Assembly: GCA_049889095.1 (NCBI GenBank)
Contig: JBLJFK010000004.1
Source of the DNA: Ewingella sp049889095
GTDB lineage: Bacteria > Pseudomonadota > Gammaproteobacteria > Enterobacterales > Enterobacteriaceae
DNA: 64,000 nt
Direction: 5' to 3' (one strand)
Shown here: piece after piece, positions 17,169 through 25,377 of the stretch
How the letters are laid out: the number at the start of each line of letters is the position of its first letter
Position numbering within the stretch: position 1 is the first letter of the stretch
Program-made: the position numbers and the translations under genes
The notes under the pieces: model-generated
Seen by the model: only the letters and a program-made list of their open reading frames with translations
The model's database searches: none
What the model was told of the DNA's origin: nothing

Positions 17169-18758
17169 TTAATGCTCGCGGGTTTTACGGAATTTCACTT
17201 CAGGATATCGCTCAGAAGCCAGGTTCAGGTTCACCATGGTTGGTGCGATGTAAGTCAGGTTGTCACCACCGTCCAGTGCCAGGTTCACTTCATTTTTGCG
17301 CTTAAACTCTTCAAATTTCTTCACGTCGCTGCACTCAACCCAACGTGCTGTGCTGACGTTGACCGACTCGTAAATGGCTTCAACGTTGTATTCACTTTTC
17401 AGACGCGCCACCACCACTTCAAACTGCAGTACGCCGACGGCTCCCACAATCAAATCGTTGTTGGAGATGGGGCGGAAAACCTGAACCGCACCCTCTTCGG
17501 AGAGCTGCACCAACCCTTTGAGCAGCTGTTTCTGTTTGAGAGGATCGCGCAGGCGGATCCGGCGAAACATCTCTGGGGCGAAGTTCGGAATACCGGTGAA
17601 CTTCATGTTCTCACCCTGAGTAAAGGTATCGCCGATCTGAATAGTACCGTGGTTATGCAGGCCGATGATGTCCCCAGGGAAAGCCTCTTCCACGTGCGAA
17701 CGGTCGCCAGCCATAAAGGTCAAGGCATCAGAGATCACCACGTCTTTACCGGTACGGACCTGTCGCAGTTTCATGCCTTTTTCATATTTACCGGACACCA
17801 CACGCATGAATGCCACGCGGTCGCGATGCTTTGGATCCATATTGGCTTGAATTTTGAAAACGAAGCCGGTGAACTTCTCGTCATCGGCTTTCACTTCACG
17901 CAGGTCGGTTTTACGCGGCATCGGCGCGGGAGCCCATTCCATCAAACCGTCAAGCATATGATCCACGCCGAAATTACCCAACGCCGTTCCGAAGAAGACC
18001 GGGGTTAAATCACCACTGATGAAAGCTTCGTGATCGAATTCGTGCGACGCGCCCTGCACCAGTTCCAGCTCTTCACGCAGCTGTTTGGCGAGGTCTTCGC
18101 CGACGGCAATATCGAGATCGGGGTTATTTAACCCCTTAACGATGCGGACTTCTTGAATGGTGCTGCCTTTACCGGTCTGATACAGATAGGTTTCATCTTT
18201 ATAAAGGTGATAAACGCCTTTAAACAACTTGCCGCAGCCGACAGGCCAGGTGATAGGTGAACAAGCTATTTTCAGCTCGCGTTCTACTTCGTCCATCACT
18301 TCCATTGGGTCACGGATGTCGCGGTCGAGCTTGTTCATGAACGTCAGGATCGGCGTATCACGCAGACGGGTCACTTCCATCAGCTTACGGGTGCGATCCT
18401 CGACGCCTTTCGCGGCATCAATCACCATCAGACAGCAGTCAACGGCGGTCAGGGTACGGTAAGTATCTTCGGAGAAGTCTTCGTGTCCCGGGGTATCGAG
18501 CAGATTGACCAGACACTTTTTATACGGGAATTGCATCACCGAGGTCGTAATAGAAATACCACGTTGCTTTTCCATTTCCATCCAGTCAGATTTGGCGTGA
18601 TGGCTTGAGCCACGACCTTTAACCGTACCGGCGGTCTGAATGGCGTTGCCGAATAACAACACTTTTTCAGTAATGGTAGTCTTACCCGCATCGGGGTGAG
18701 AAATAATGGCGAAGGTACGACGCTTAGCCACTTCGAGGGCGAGTTCACTTGGAGACAT
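17169..18758 (-). CDS. prfC: Peptide chain release factor 3 (RF3)
   Basis: This 529-residue translational GTPase recycles RF1/RF2 from the ribosome. The G-domain motifs are SHPDAGKTT (P-loop), DTPGHEDF and NKLD. The C-terminal half matches RF3 throughout, ending KTREH. The start at 18758 (MSPSELALEVAKRRTF) gives the E. coli length of 529. An upstream ATG at 18791 would add 11 residues that RF3 lacks. It is transcribed in the same direction as holD-rimI, but a 170-base gap and a small frame intervene where E. coli carries yjjG. Confidence 0.97.
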   Translation of the reverse strand: MSPSELALEVAKRRTFAIISHPDAGKTTITEKVLLFGNAIQTAGTVKGRGSSHHAKSDWMEMEKQRGISITTSVMQFPYKKCLVNLLDTPGHEDFSEDTYRTLTAVDCCLMVIDAAKGVEDRTRKLMEVTRLRDTPILTFMNKLDRDIRDPMEVMDEVERELKIACSPITWPVGCGKLFKGVYHLYKDETYLYQTGKGSTIQEVRIVKGLNNPDLDIAVGEDLAKQLREELELVQGASHEFDHEAFISGDLTPVFFGTALGNFGVDHMLDGLMEWAPAPMPRKTDLREVKADDEKFTGFVFKIQANMDPKHRDRVAFMRVVSGKYEKGMKLRQVRTGKDVVISDALTFMAGDRSHVEEAFPGDIIGLHNHGTIQIGDTFTQGENMKFTGIPNFAPEMFRRIRLRDPLKQKQLLKGLVQLSEEGAVQVFRPISNNDLIVGAVGVLQFEVVVARLKSEYNVEAIYESVNVSTARWVECSDVKKFEEFKRKNEVNLALDGGDNLTYIAPTMVNLNLASERYPEVKFRKTREH

Positions 18759-18929
18759 GTTTTCACGTTTCTTCGGTTGGCCGCCCTGCACTGCTGTGTA
18801 TTACACCAGAGTTTCATCACGTCAGTAGGACGTCAGGCAAAGCGGTAATATAAGTTATAGCTGGCTATTTTCACTGATTTGGCCTGGATGGGCAATCAAT
18901 GGTTTTTTTGTGCTCCAGGCGGCAAACTC

Positions 18930-19154
18930 TCAGAGCTTGAAGTCGGCAGGCAATGAGGCCCAATGACGTCGTAAAATGACTTTATGGGTATTTGCCATAG
19001 GAAGTGAATCAAGCCGGTTTGACCATTCACTCCGGGCGAGGGTAAGCACATCATCCAGATGCACTTCTATCGCGGGCCAGGAGATGCCAATGCGACTTGC
19101 CCATTTATCAAAAGTGGAGAAGCCGATAGCTGCCCAACGTTTTTCTTTCGCCAT
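18930..19154 (-). CDS. Small hypothetical protein downstream of rimI (74 residues)
   Basis: I do not recognise this protein. It reads MAKEKRWAAIGFSTFDKWAS to ASLPADFKL, a basic, tryptophan-rich (five Trp) soluble sequence with no motif. Its ATG begins two bases after the rimI stop (TGAATATG), which suggests translational coupling to rimI. E. coli has yjjG at this position, and this protein has no HAD motifs. A genuine lineage-specific gene is more likely than chance, because of the coupling and composition. Confidence 0.6.
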   Translation of the reverse strand: MAKEKRWAAIGFSTFDKWASRIGISWPAIEVHLDDVLTLARSEWSNRLDSLPMANTHKVILRRHWASLPADFKL

Positions 19155-19156
19155 AT

Positions 19157-19600
19157 TCAGCCCAGTATCAGCGCCATCATAATGGCGTCTTCGCGGCCTT
19201 GTGCGGAAGGGTAGTAATTGCGGCGGACAGAGACTTCATTGAAACCGAGACTTTCATAGAGCGTGATGGCTTTGCTATTCGAGGCGCGGACTTCCAGCCA
19301 GAGTGTGACAACGTCCCGCAGCTCAAGTTGCTGGATCACCTCTTCAAGCAGAGCGCGGCCCAACCCATGACGCTGAAAGGCGGGATCGATGGCGATATTA
19401 AATAGCGTCGCTTCGTCGAGAACAACTTGAGTGATGGCGAAACCGGCCATCTCATCGCCCTGCATCATTTTCAGGTTGAGATAACGTTCGCCCTGATTGC
19501 TGGCAAAGGTCTTTTCAGTCCATGGGAAAGCATGGCTGGCGTTTTCAATTTGGAAAGCACGGGGTAAATCAGCGGGTGTCAGGATAGAAATGCTGTTCAT
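19157..19600 (-). CDS. rimI: RimI, N-alpha-acetyltransferase of ribosomal protein S18
   Basis: This is a GNAT-fold acetyltransferase of about 147 residues. The acetyl-CoA site is QRHGLGRALLEE. Other matching segments are AFPWTEKTFASNQGERYLN and SNSKAITLYESLGF, and the C-terminal active-site region includes RRNYYPSAQGREDAIMM. The start MNSISIL at 19600 lies inside the 3' end of holD, as in E. coli where holD and rimI overlap. An ATG two codons upstream is possible. Confidence 0.94.
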   Translation of the reverse strand: MNSISILTPADLPRAFQIENASHAFPWTEKTFASNQGERYLNLKMMQGDEMAGFAITQVVLDEATLFNIAIDPAFQRHGLGRALLEEVIQQLELRDVVTLWLEVRASNSKAITLYESLGFNEVSVRRNYYPSAQGREDAIMMALILG

Positions 19601-19988
19601 TTTCACAAATCTGCTGCCAGAGCGCCCGTTTGGCGCCGGCGTTTTGGTAAAGCTCGGACAACGCCGGGCTGGATAGCTGCGTACCTTCGACCGCTAACGG
19701 TTCGTTGATACCCAGTCGCCAAATATTGCATTGAGTGCCTTCTGGCAGCATCGTGACCTGTTCCGGCGTCAGGTGGTAAACCTGCTGAGCCGCCAGTGCC
19801 AGCGAGCGCAACACATCGGTGATCAAGGGGTCATCGCCAGCAGGTGGGACGTCGGCGACAATCAACAGCCGCGTATTATCAGGCAGGCTGACCGCCACTT
19901 CACCTTGTAAAACAGCCGGCTTTCGCAGCGTCCACTGCGTAATACCCATCTGTTGTAACAGCCAGTCTCGTCTTGATGCCATGCCCAT
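19569..19988 (-). CDS. holD: DNA polymerase III psi subunit HolD
   Basis: This 139-residue protein matches the psi clamp-loader subunit, with the N-terminal chi-binding region MASRRDWLLQQMGITQWTLR and a nucleotide-binding-like alpha/beta fold. Psi links the clamp loader to single-strand-binding protein through chi. Its first methionine could also be the third codon (MASRR). It overlaps rimI by 32 bases at its 3' end and is divergent from rsmC. Confidence 0.93.
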   Translation of the reverse strand: MGMASRRDWLLQQMGITQWTLRKPAVLQGEVAVSLPDNTRLLIVADVPPAGDDPLITDVLRSLALAAQQVYHLTPEQVTMLPEGTQCNIWRLGINEPLAVEGTQLSSPALSELYQNAGAKRALWQQICENEQHFYPDTR

Positions 19989-20142
19989 TCCTGTCTGTTG
20001 GCGACCCGTTGCTATGAAGATTCGCGCCGGTTAATTCACACCGCTTATTTACGATAATGCCGCGCTATGCTAGCAAACCCATCGAACGTGCGCCAATAAA
20101 CCTCTATAATGCCGGGCTATATTCCTGAGGAGCCACAACCTG

Positions 20143-21201
20143 ATGTCTGCATTAACCCCGGCAAGTGAAGTAATACTGCGCCACAGTGACGAATTTACAG
20201 GGCGCCGCGTGCTGTTTGCCGGTGACTTACAAGATGATCTACCAACCAATTTTGTTGAAGAAACCGGCGCCGAAGAGGTTCGCGTTCACACCAACCAATA
20301 CCACCATGCACAAATGCTCGGCGGCGCGCTGCAGGACAACGTGCAATTCAGCCTGCTGCCTGATGCTGAATTTATCGCGTCAAGCGACCTGCTGATCTAC
20401 TACTGGCCGAAGAGTAAGCAAGAAGCAAAATTCCAGCTGTTCAACCTGTTGTCACAACTGCCGATCGGCATTGATGTATTCGTCGTCGGTGAAAACCGCT
20501 GCGGCGTTCGCAGCGCTGACACCGTGCTTGAAGAGATTTGCGAAGTGAGCAAAATCGACAGTGCACGCCGCTGCGGTTTGTATCATGGCCGTCTGGAGAA
20601 ACAACCTGAGTTTAACGCCGAAGCGTGGTGGGATACTTACATGGTTGAAGAAGTGACCATCAAAACACTGCCAGGCGTATTCAGCCGCGAAGGCCTCGAC
20701 AGCGGCAGCCTGCTGCTGATTAACAGTTTCGATCAACCCGTGAAAGGCAAAGTGCTCGATATCGCCTGCGGATCAGGCGTGCTCGCCGCGGTATTGGCCA
20801 CCTATTCACCAAAAATGAAAATCACCCTCAGTGACGTCAGCGCTGCAGCCATTGAAGCCAGCCGCGCCACGCTTGCCGCGAATGACCTGCAGGGTGAGGT
20901 GATCGCCAGCAACGTCTATTCTGACATTGCGGGTCGATTTGACATGATCATCTCCAACCCTCCGTTCCACGAAGGTTTACAGACCAGCCTGCACGCCGCA
21001 GAACAACTGATCCGCGGTGCTGCGAAGCATCTGAATGTGGGCGGCCATCTGCGCATTGTTGCTAACTCATTCCTGCCTTATGCCGCACTGCTGGACGACA
21101 CCTTTGGCAGTCACGAAGTGCTGGCGCAAAATGCCCGCTTCAAGGTATACCAGGCGACTTTAGGCCGTGCACCACGTGACGGTAAAAAGAAGAAGCGTTA
21201 A
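20143..21201 (+). CDS. rsmC: 16S rRNA m2G1207 methyltransferase RsmC
   Basis: This 352-residue protein has the two-domain RsmC form: a degenerate N-terminal methyltransferase-like half, then a catalytic half with the SAM motif LDIACGSGVLAAVLA and the catalytic NPPFHEG. It methylates G1207 of 16S rRNA within the 30S subunit. The C-terminus is basic (GKKKKR). It begins 154 bases from holD on the opposite strand, the same arrangement as in E. coli. Confidence 0.96.
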   Translation: MSALTPASEVILRHSDEFTGRRVLFAGDLQDDLPTNFVEETGAEEVRVHTNQYHHAQMLGGALQDNVQFSLLPDAEFIASSDLLIYYWPKSKQEAKFQLFNLLSQLPIGIDVFVVGENRCGVRSADTVLEEICEVSKIDSARRCGLYHGRLEKQPEFNAEAWWDTYMVEEVTIKTLPGVFSREGLDSGSLLLINSFDQPVKGKVLDIACGSGVLAAVLATYSPKMKITLSDVSAAAIEASRATLAANDLQGEVIASNVYSDIAGRFDMIISNPPFHEGLQTSLHAAEQLIRGAAKHLNVGGHLRIVANSFLPYAALLDDTFGSHEVLAQNARFKVYQATLGRAPRDGKKKKR

Positions 21202-21348
21202 TCACAATGCGCATTATCTCTGTGCCGTAGCCTTCACCCACTGCGGCCATGAAGAGAGCAATTCAACCGCGCAATTGAGAGGGATTGCTCTATTCATGGC
21301 GAATATGCTGTTTTTTACGCCAAACGTCCGTAATGCAGGAAATAAGTA

Positions 21349-21376
21349 TTGACGCCCGTGAGGAAATCACTAGAAT
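21349..21376 (+). promoter_or_regulatory. tRNA-Leu promoter
   Basis: TTGACG (21349-21354) and TAGAAT (21371-21376) are separated by 16 bases. A GC-rich discriminator (TCGGCCCG) follows, as is usual for stringently controlled stable-RNA promoters. The first tRNA begins 57 bases downstream. Confidence 0.75.
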
Positions 21377-21433
21377 TCGGCCCGTAGTTGTATGGCTCGC
21401 AGAGAAAATTCGTATGAATACTTTGCTGAGAAT

Positions 21434-21519
21434 GCGATGGTGGCGGAATTGGTAGACGCGCTAGCTTCAGGTGTTAGTGTCCTTTGGATGTGAGGGTTCG
21501 AGTCCCTCCCTTCGCACCA
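21434..21519 (+). tRNA. tRNA-Leu(CAG), copy 1
   Basis: This 86-base type II tRNA has acceptor strands GCGATGG/CCTTCGC, encoded CCA, the D-arm GGTAGACGC, anticodon CAG within GCTTCAGGTG, a long variable arm and the T-arm GGTTCGAGTC. It closely matches the E. coli leuP/Q/V gene. Position 5-68 is a U-U mismatch; the E. coli gene, as I recall it, is also unpaired there. Confidence 0.97.
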
Positions 21520-21573
21520 ATACAACTAAGAGTAAAATTAGAAAGACCAGATTTATATTGCACGGCACGGTAT

Positions 21574-21659
21574 GCGATGGTGGCGGAATTGGTAGACGCG
21601 CTAGCTTCAGGTGTTAGTGTCCTTTGGATGTGAGGGTTCGAGTCCCTCCCTTCGCACCA
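21574..21659 (+). tRNA. tRNA-Leu(CAG), copy 2
   Basis: This is identical in all 86 bases to copy 1 and lies 54 bases after it, with encoded CCA. Both are probably processed from one transcript ending at the terminator at 21799-21821. Confidence 0.97.
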
Positions 21660-21698
21660 ATCCGGTGATATAAATCAGGCAGTTAAAGATATACCTGT

Positions 21699-21786
21699 GC
21701 GAAGGTGGCGGGAATAATAAATAGACGCGCGAGCTCAAGTGTCAGAGTCCTTTGGATGTTAAAGAGCAGCCTCTCCTCCCGCACCA
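21699..21786 (+). pseudogene. Decayed third tRNA-Leu copy
   Basis: The stretch keeps the tRNA-Leu outline: GCGAAGGTGGCGG at the start, TAGACGCGC, GTCCTTTGGATGT and a terminal CCGCACCA. It carries an insertion in the D-arm (GGGAATAATAAATAGACG). The anticodon arm is changed to GAGCTCAAGTGTC and the T-arm motif GGTTCGAGTC is replaced by AGAGCAGCC. It cannot form normal D- or T-arm structure and should be non-functional. Confidence 0.85.
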
Positions 21787-21798
21787 TTAGTATGTAAT

Positions 21799-21821
21799 AG
21801 ACGTCTGCGGACGTCTTTTTT
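21799..21821 (+). terminator. Terminator of the tRNA-Leu operon
   Basis: AGACGTC/GACGTCT (7 bp) with loop TGCG is followed by six T, directly after the decayed tRNA copy. Confidence 0.9.
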
Positions 21822-22379
21822 ATGTCTAAAATTCAGTGCCCGCCAGTTTTCCCGCTTTTATCAGTCAACCTGATTCGATCTTGACAGACTTAACCCTCTG
21901 CTGATGCAGAAACACAGTGGCATATTCCCTGATAACAAATAATATTTAGATATGCACTAAGAAAGATATTAACCAGGCCAGATAAAATAGCCCACGCAGT
22001 AGATCTGTACGAATAAAAATCACCAAGTTCATTTTATGAACAATTCGTACATATAATATCCGAGGACATGTCGATCACTACAAATATAAATTGTTACTGA
22101 ATGATTAATAATGGGCGCTCTACTAGGTGGATTATGTTAATAAAACACCATTCTCAAGCCGAATTATCGAGAAGCTATCATTAATCGTGACTTTGATCTC
22201 AATCCCACACGAAATGACAGATTTTTATGCTACCGGTAGGTATCATCCCGGCATTAGTGATATGTTTTATTCGTTTGAACGGTTTTTTTAAAACGCGTGA
22301 GTCGCATAAAACCTCGCTGAAAATGACGTAATAAAAACCGATTTTAAAATAGCATTTTATTTTTCTATACCGAGGGATT
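21822..22379. other. AT-rich region upstream of sdaC with nested inverted repeats
   Basis: This 558-base interval has no credible gene. At 22007-22050 an outer repeat (GTACGAAT/ATTCGTAC) encloses an inner one (GTTCA/TGAAC), giving a strong cruciform or hairpin candidate. The sdaC ribosome site (CCGAGGGATT) lies just before its ATG. The interval is long for a single promoter, so complex regulation of serine uptake is likely. Confidence 0.45.
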
Positions 22380-23663
22380 ATGGACAACACACATATTGAT
22401 ACGCAGGTTCGGGGCTCAACCTCTAGCTGGCGTAAAACGGACACCATGTGGATGCTGGGTCTATATGGTACGGCAATTGGTGCAGGCGTACTCTTCCTGC
22501 CTATTAATGCCGGTATCGGCGGTTTAATTCCTTTACTTATTATGACCGTCCTTGCTTTTCCGATGACGTTCTTTGCGCACCGCGGTCTGACGCGATTTGT
22601 ATTGTCCGGAAAAAATGCTGGTGAAGATATTACCGAAGTAGTAGAAGAGCACTTTGGTATTTCCGCCGGGAAACTTATTACCCTGCTTTATTTCTTTGCT
22701 ATTTACCCTATCCTGCTGGTATATAGCGTCGCCATCACCAATACGGTTGAAAGCTTTATTACTCACCAGATGCACTTAACCGCCCCACCGCGTGCATTAC
22801 TCTCTCTGGTACTGATTCTGGGTCTGATGGGTATCGTGCATTTCGGTCAGGACCTGATCGTTAAAGCGATGAGCATTCTGGTGTTTCCGTTTGTTGCCGT
22901 GCTGATGGCGCTGGCCTTATATCTCATCCCTAACTGGAATATGTCTGTATTCCAAAACATCTCTGTTTCCGGTAACGGTGTGGGTAATGGCTTGATGATG
23001 ACCCTGTGGCTGGTGATCCCGGTAATGGTGTTCTCCTTTAACCACTCGCCAATCATCTCTTCATTCGCGGTTGCCAAGCGTAAAGAGTACGGCGAAGGCG
23101 CTGAGAAAAAATGTTCGCGCATTCTGGCTTATAGCCACATCATGATGGTGTTAACCGTCATGTTCTTCGTATTCAGCTGCGTACTCAGCCTGTCTCCGGA
23201 AAACCTGATGGAAGCGAAAACCCAGAACATTACGATCCTCTCTTACCTGGCAAACCACTTTTCTAATCCAATGATTGCCTATGTCGCGCCGTTTATTGCT
23301 TTCATTGCTATCACTAAATCTTTCCTCGGTCATTATCTTGGTGCCCGCGAAGGTTTTAATGGCATAGTAATTAAGTCACTGCGCAGCAAAGGGAAAAATA
23401 TTGCACTTCCGACGCTGAACCGCTACACCGCTATTTTCATGTTATTAACTACCTGGTTAGTAGCCACATTAAACCCTAGCATTTTAGGGATGATTGAAAA
23501 TATCGGCGGCCCAATAATAGCAATGCTATTATTTCTGATGCCAATGTATGCTATCCATAAAGTACCTGCGATGAAAAAATACAGTGGCCATGTTAGCAAT
23601 GTGTTCGTGGTTATAATGGGTCTGATTGCCATGTCAGCAATTGTTTATACGCTGATGAGCTAA
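22380..23663 (+). CDS. sdaC: Serine transporter SdaC
   Basis: This is a 427-residue polytopic inner-membrane protein of the hydroxy/aromatic amino acid permease family with about 11 hydrophobic helices. It is close to E. coli SdaC (429), with WRKTDTMWMLGLYGTAIGAG at the N-terminus and SFNHSPIISSFA mid-protein. It imports L-serine with protons. It is followed by an L-serine deaminase gene, as in the E. coli sdaC-sdaB operon, which supports a serine catabolic role. Confidence 0.95.
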   Translation: MDNTHIDTQVRGSTSSWRKTDTMWMLGLYGTAIGAGVLFLPINAGIGGLIPLLIMTVLAFPMTFFAHRGLTRFVLSGKNAGEDITEVVEEHFGISAGKLITLLYFFAIYPILLVYSVAITNTVESFITHQMHLTAPPRALLSLVLILGLMGIVHFGQDLIVKAMSILVFPFVAVLMALALYLIPNWNMSVFQNISVSGNGVGNGLMMTLWLVIPVMVFSFNHSPIISSFAVAKRKEYGEGAEKKCSRILAYSHIMMVLTVMFFVFSCVLSLSPENLMEAKTQNITILSYLANHFSNPMIAYVAPFIAFIAITKSFLGHYLGAREGFNGIVIKSLRSKGKNIALPTLNRYTAIFMLLTTWLVATLNPSILGMIENIGGPIIAMLLFLMPMYAIHKVPAMKKYSGHVSNVFVVIMGLIAMSAIVYTLMS

Positions 23664-23771
23664 ACTTTAATTAAATAATTAATAATAAGCAGGGTAAAAC
23701 CTGCTTATATTTTAACGTTCCATTTCAATTCTTATCTTTGGTTTCTCCGGCGAATTCTTCGCCCCACCCTT

Positions 23772-23898
23772 TATACTCTAAATAACTCGAGTTGCAGGAC
23801 TTATCTGCAGGAAGCAGATTTGAACGCTGCTTGCCGCGGCCCCTTTAGGGTGGAGCGCGCACAGCCAACGCACATACAACTTGAAGTATGACGAATAT
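23772..23898. repeat. Palindromic intergenic repeat between sdaC and sdaB
   Basis: The ends (TATACTCTAAATAACTCGAGTTGCAG and, inverted, CATACAACTTGAAGTATGACG) form an imperfect inverted repeat around a GC-rich centre containing CGCTGCTTGCCGCGGCCCC and GCCAACGC. The termini resemble those of the ERIC-type element at 7061-7208, but the core differs. It would form a long hairpin in an sdaC-sdaB transcript. Confidence 0.65.
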
Positions 23899-23926
23899 AT
23901 TGACACTTACAGCTATGGAGTCAGAC

Positions 23927-25294
23927 GTGATCAGCATCTTCGATATTTTCAAAATAGGTATTGGCCCTTCCAGTTCTCATACTGTCGGCCCAATGAAAGC
24001 CGGGAAAATATTCAGCGATGAACTTATCTCTCTCGGCCTTATTAATAAGACTACCCGCGTCGTGGTAGATATTTACGGCTCTCTATCATTAACCGGTAAA
24101 GGGCACCATACCGATCTGGCCATTATCATGGGGCTGGCCGGGAATCTGCCGGATTCCGTTGACATAGATGCTATTCCGGCTTTTATCCATGCGGTGGAAA
24201 CCAGTGGCAGACTGATGCTGGCGAATGGCACCAAAGAAGTCGATTTCCCTCTGGAACTGTCGATGATATTCCATTCCGGCAACCTGCCGCTGCATGAAAA
24301 CGGCATGACGGTGAGCGCATTTAACGATGAGACCCTGCTCTATAGTCAGACCTATTACTCTATTGGCGGCGGTTTTATTGTGGAATCCAGCCGTTTTGGT
24401 ATAGAGGAAGAGAGCATCGTCACCATGCCATTTCCATTCCATTGTGCGAAAGATTTACAGCGGCACTGCAACGACTCCGGCCTGTCACTGTCGGGCGTTA
24501 TGCTACAAAACGAGTTAGCCGGGCATTCACGTATTGAAATTGCTGAGCATTTTGCGGCAATCTGGAATGTGATGAGCGAAGGCATTACGCGAGGTATCCA
24601 TACCGAAGGCTTACTCCCGGGCCCGATGAAAATCAACCGCCGTGCCGCAGCACTGCGCCGAATTCTGGTCACTCAGGACAAGAACAATGTCGACCCTATG
24701 GGTGTGGTTGACTGGATCAACATGTATGCCATGGCGGTCAATGAAGAAAACGCGGCGGGTGGGCGCGTAGTCACTGCGCCAACCAATGGCGCCTGCGGCA
24801 TTATCCCGGCGGTACTGACTTACTATGATCAGTTTATTCGCCCGGTCAGCCCCGACTCTTACAGCCGCTTTTTCCTGGCGGCAGGTGCCGTAGGCGTGCT
24901 GTTTAAAATGAACGCCTCTATCTCCGGCGCAGAAGTCGGTTGTCAGGGTGAAGTCGGCGTAGCTTGTTCGATGGCGGCTGCCGGTCTGACTGAACTACTG
25001 GGCGGCAGTACCGCACAGGTGTTTATGGCAGCAGAAATCGCCATGGAACATCACCTTGGTTTGACTTGTGATCCGCTGGCAGGACAGGTGCAGGTACCTT
25101 GCATTGAGCGTAATGCTATCTCGGCGGTAAAAGCCGTGAATGCCTCGCGTATGGCGCTGCGCCGCACCAGCGAACCGCGTGTCTGTCTGGATAAAGTGAT
25201 CGAAACCATGTACGAAACAGGCAAAGACATGAATGCCAAGTACCGCGAGACTTCACGCGGTGGGTTGGCTATTAAGGTCTTAGCCTGCAACTGA
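23927..25294 (+). CDS. sdaB: L-serine deaminase SdaB
   Basis: This is a 455-residue iron-sulfur L-serine dehydratase giving pyruvate and ammonia. The N-terminus MISIFDIFKIGIGPSSSHTV and the cysteine-bearing segments GCQGEVGVACSMA and LTCDPLAG...PCIERN are those of the 4Fe-4S enzymes. The start is taken as GTG at 23927, with TGGAG six bases upstream. This gives exactly the E. coli SdaB length of 455, while an ATG at 23888 lies inside the repeat. Its position after sdaC favours sdaB over sdaA. Confidence 0.94.
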   Translation: MISIFDIFKIGIGPSSSHTVGPMKAGKIFSDELISLGLINKTTRVVVDIYGSLSLTGKGHHTDLAIIMGLAGNLPDSVDIDAIPAFIHAVETSGRLMLANGTKEVDFPLELSMIFHSGNLPLHENGMTVSAFNDETLLYSQTYYSIGGGFIVESSRFGIEEESIVTMPFPFHCAKDLQRHCNDSGLSLSGVMLQNELAGHSRIEIAEHFAAIWNVMSEGITRGIHTEGLLPGPMKINRRAAALRRILVTQDKNNVDPMGVVDWINMYAMAVNEENAAGGRVVTAPTNGACGIIPAVLTYYDQFIRPVSPDSYSRFFLAAGAVGVLFKMNASISGAEVGCQGEVGVACSMAAAGLTELLGGSTAQVFMAAEIAMEHHLGLTCDPLAGQVQVPCIERNAISAVKAVNASRMALRRTSEPRVCLDKVIETMYETGKDMNAKYRETSRGGLAIKVLACN

Positions 25295-25377
25295 TTACCC
25301 GTCGTCTCTGTGCTATGTTGAATCTGATGTTATGTGAAACCCACAACACCTAAAAACAGTTAAAGGGACGAATCGGC

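Noticed and set aside
17172..18008. 278-codon plus-strand frame
   Set aside because: It is a shadow of prfC.
21167..21352. Frame downstream of rsmC
   Set aside because: It overlaps the rsmC end and the tRNA promoter and has no ribosome site.
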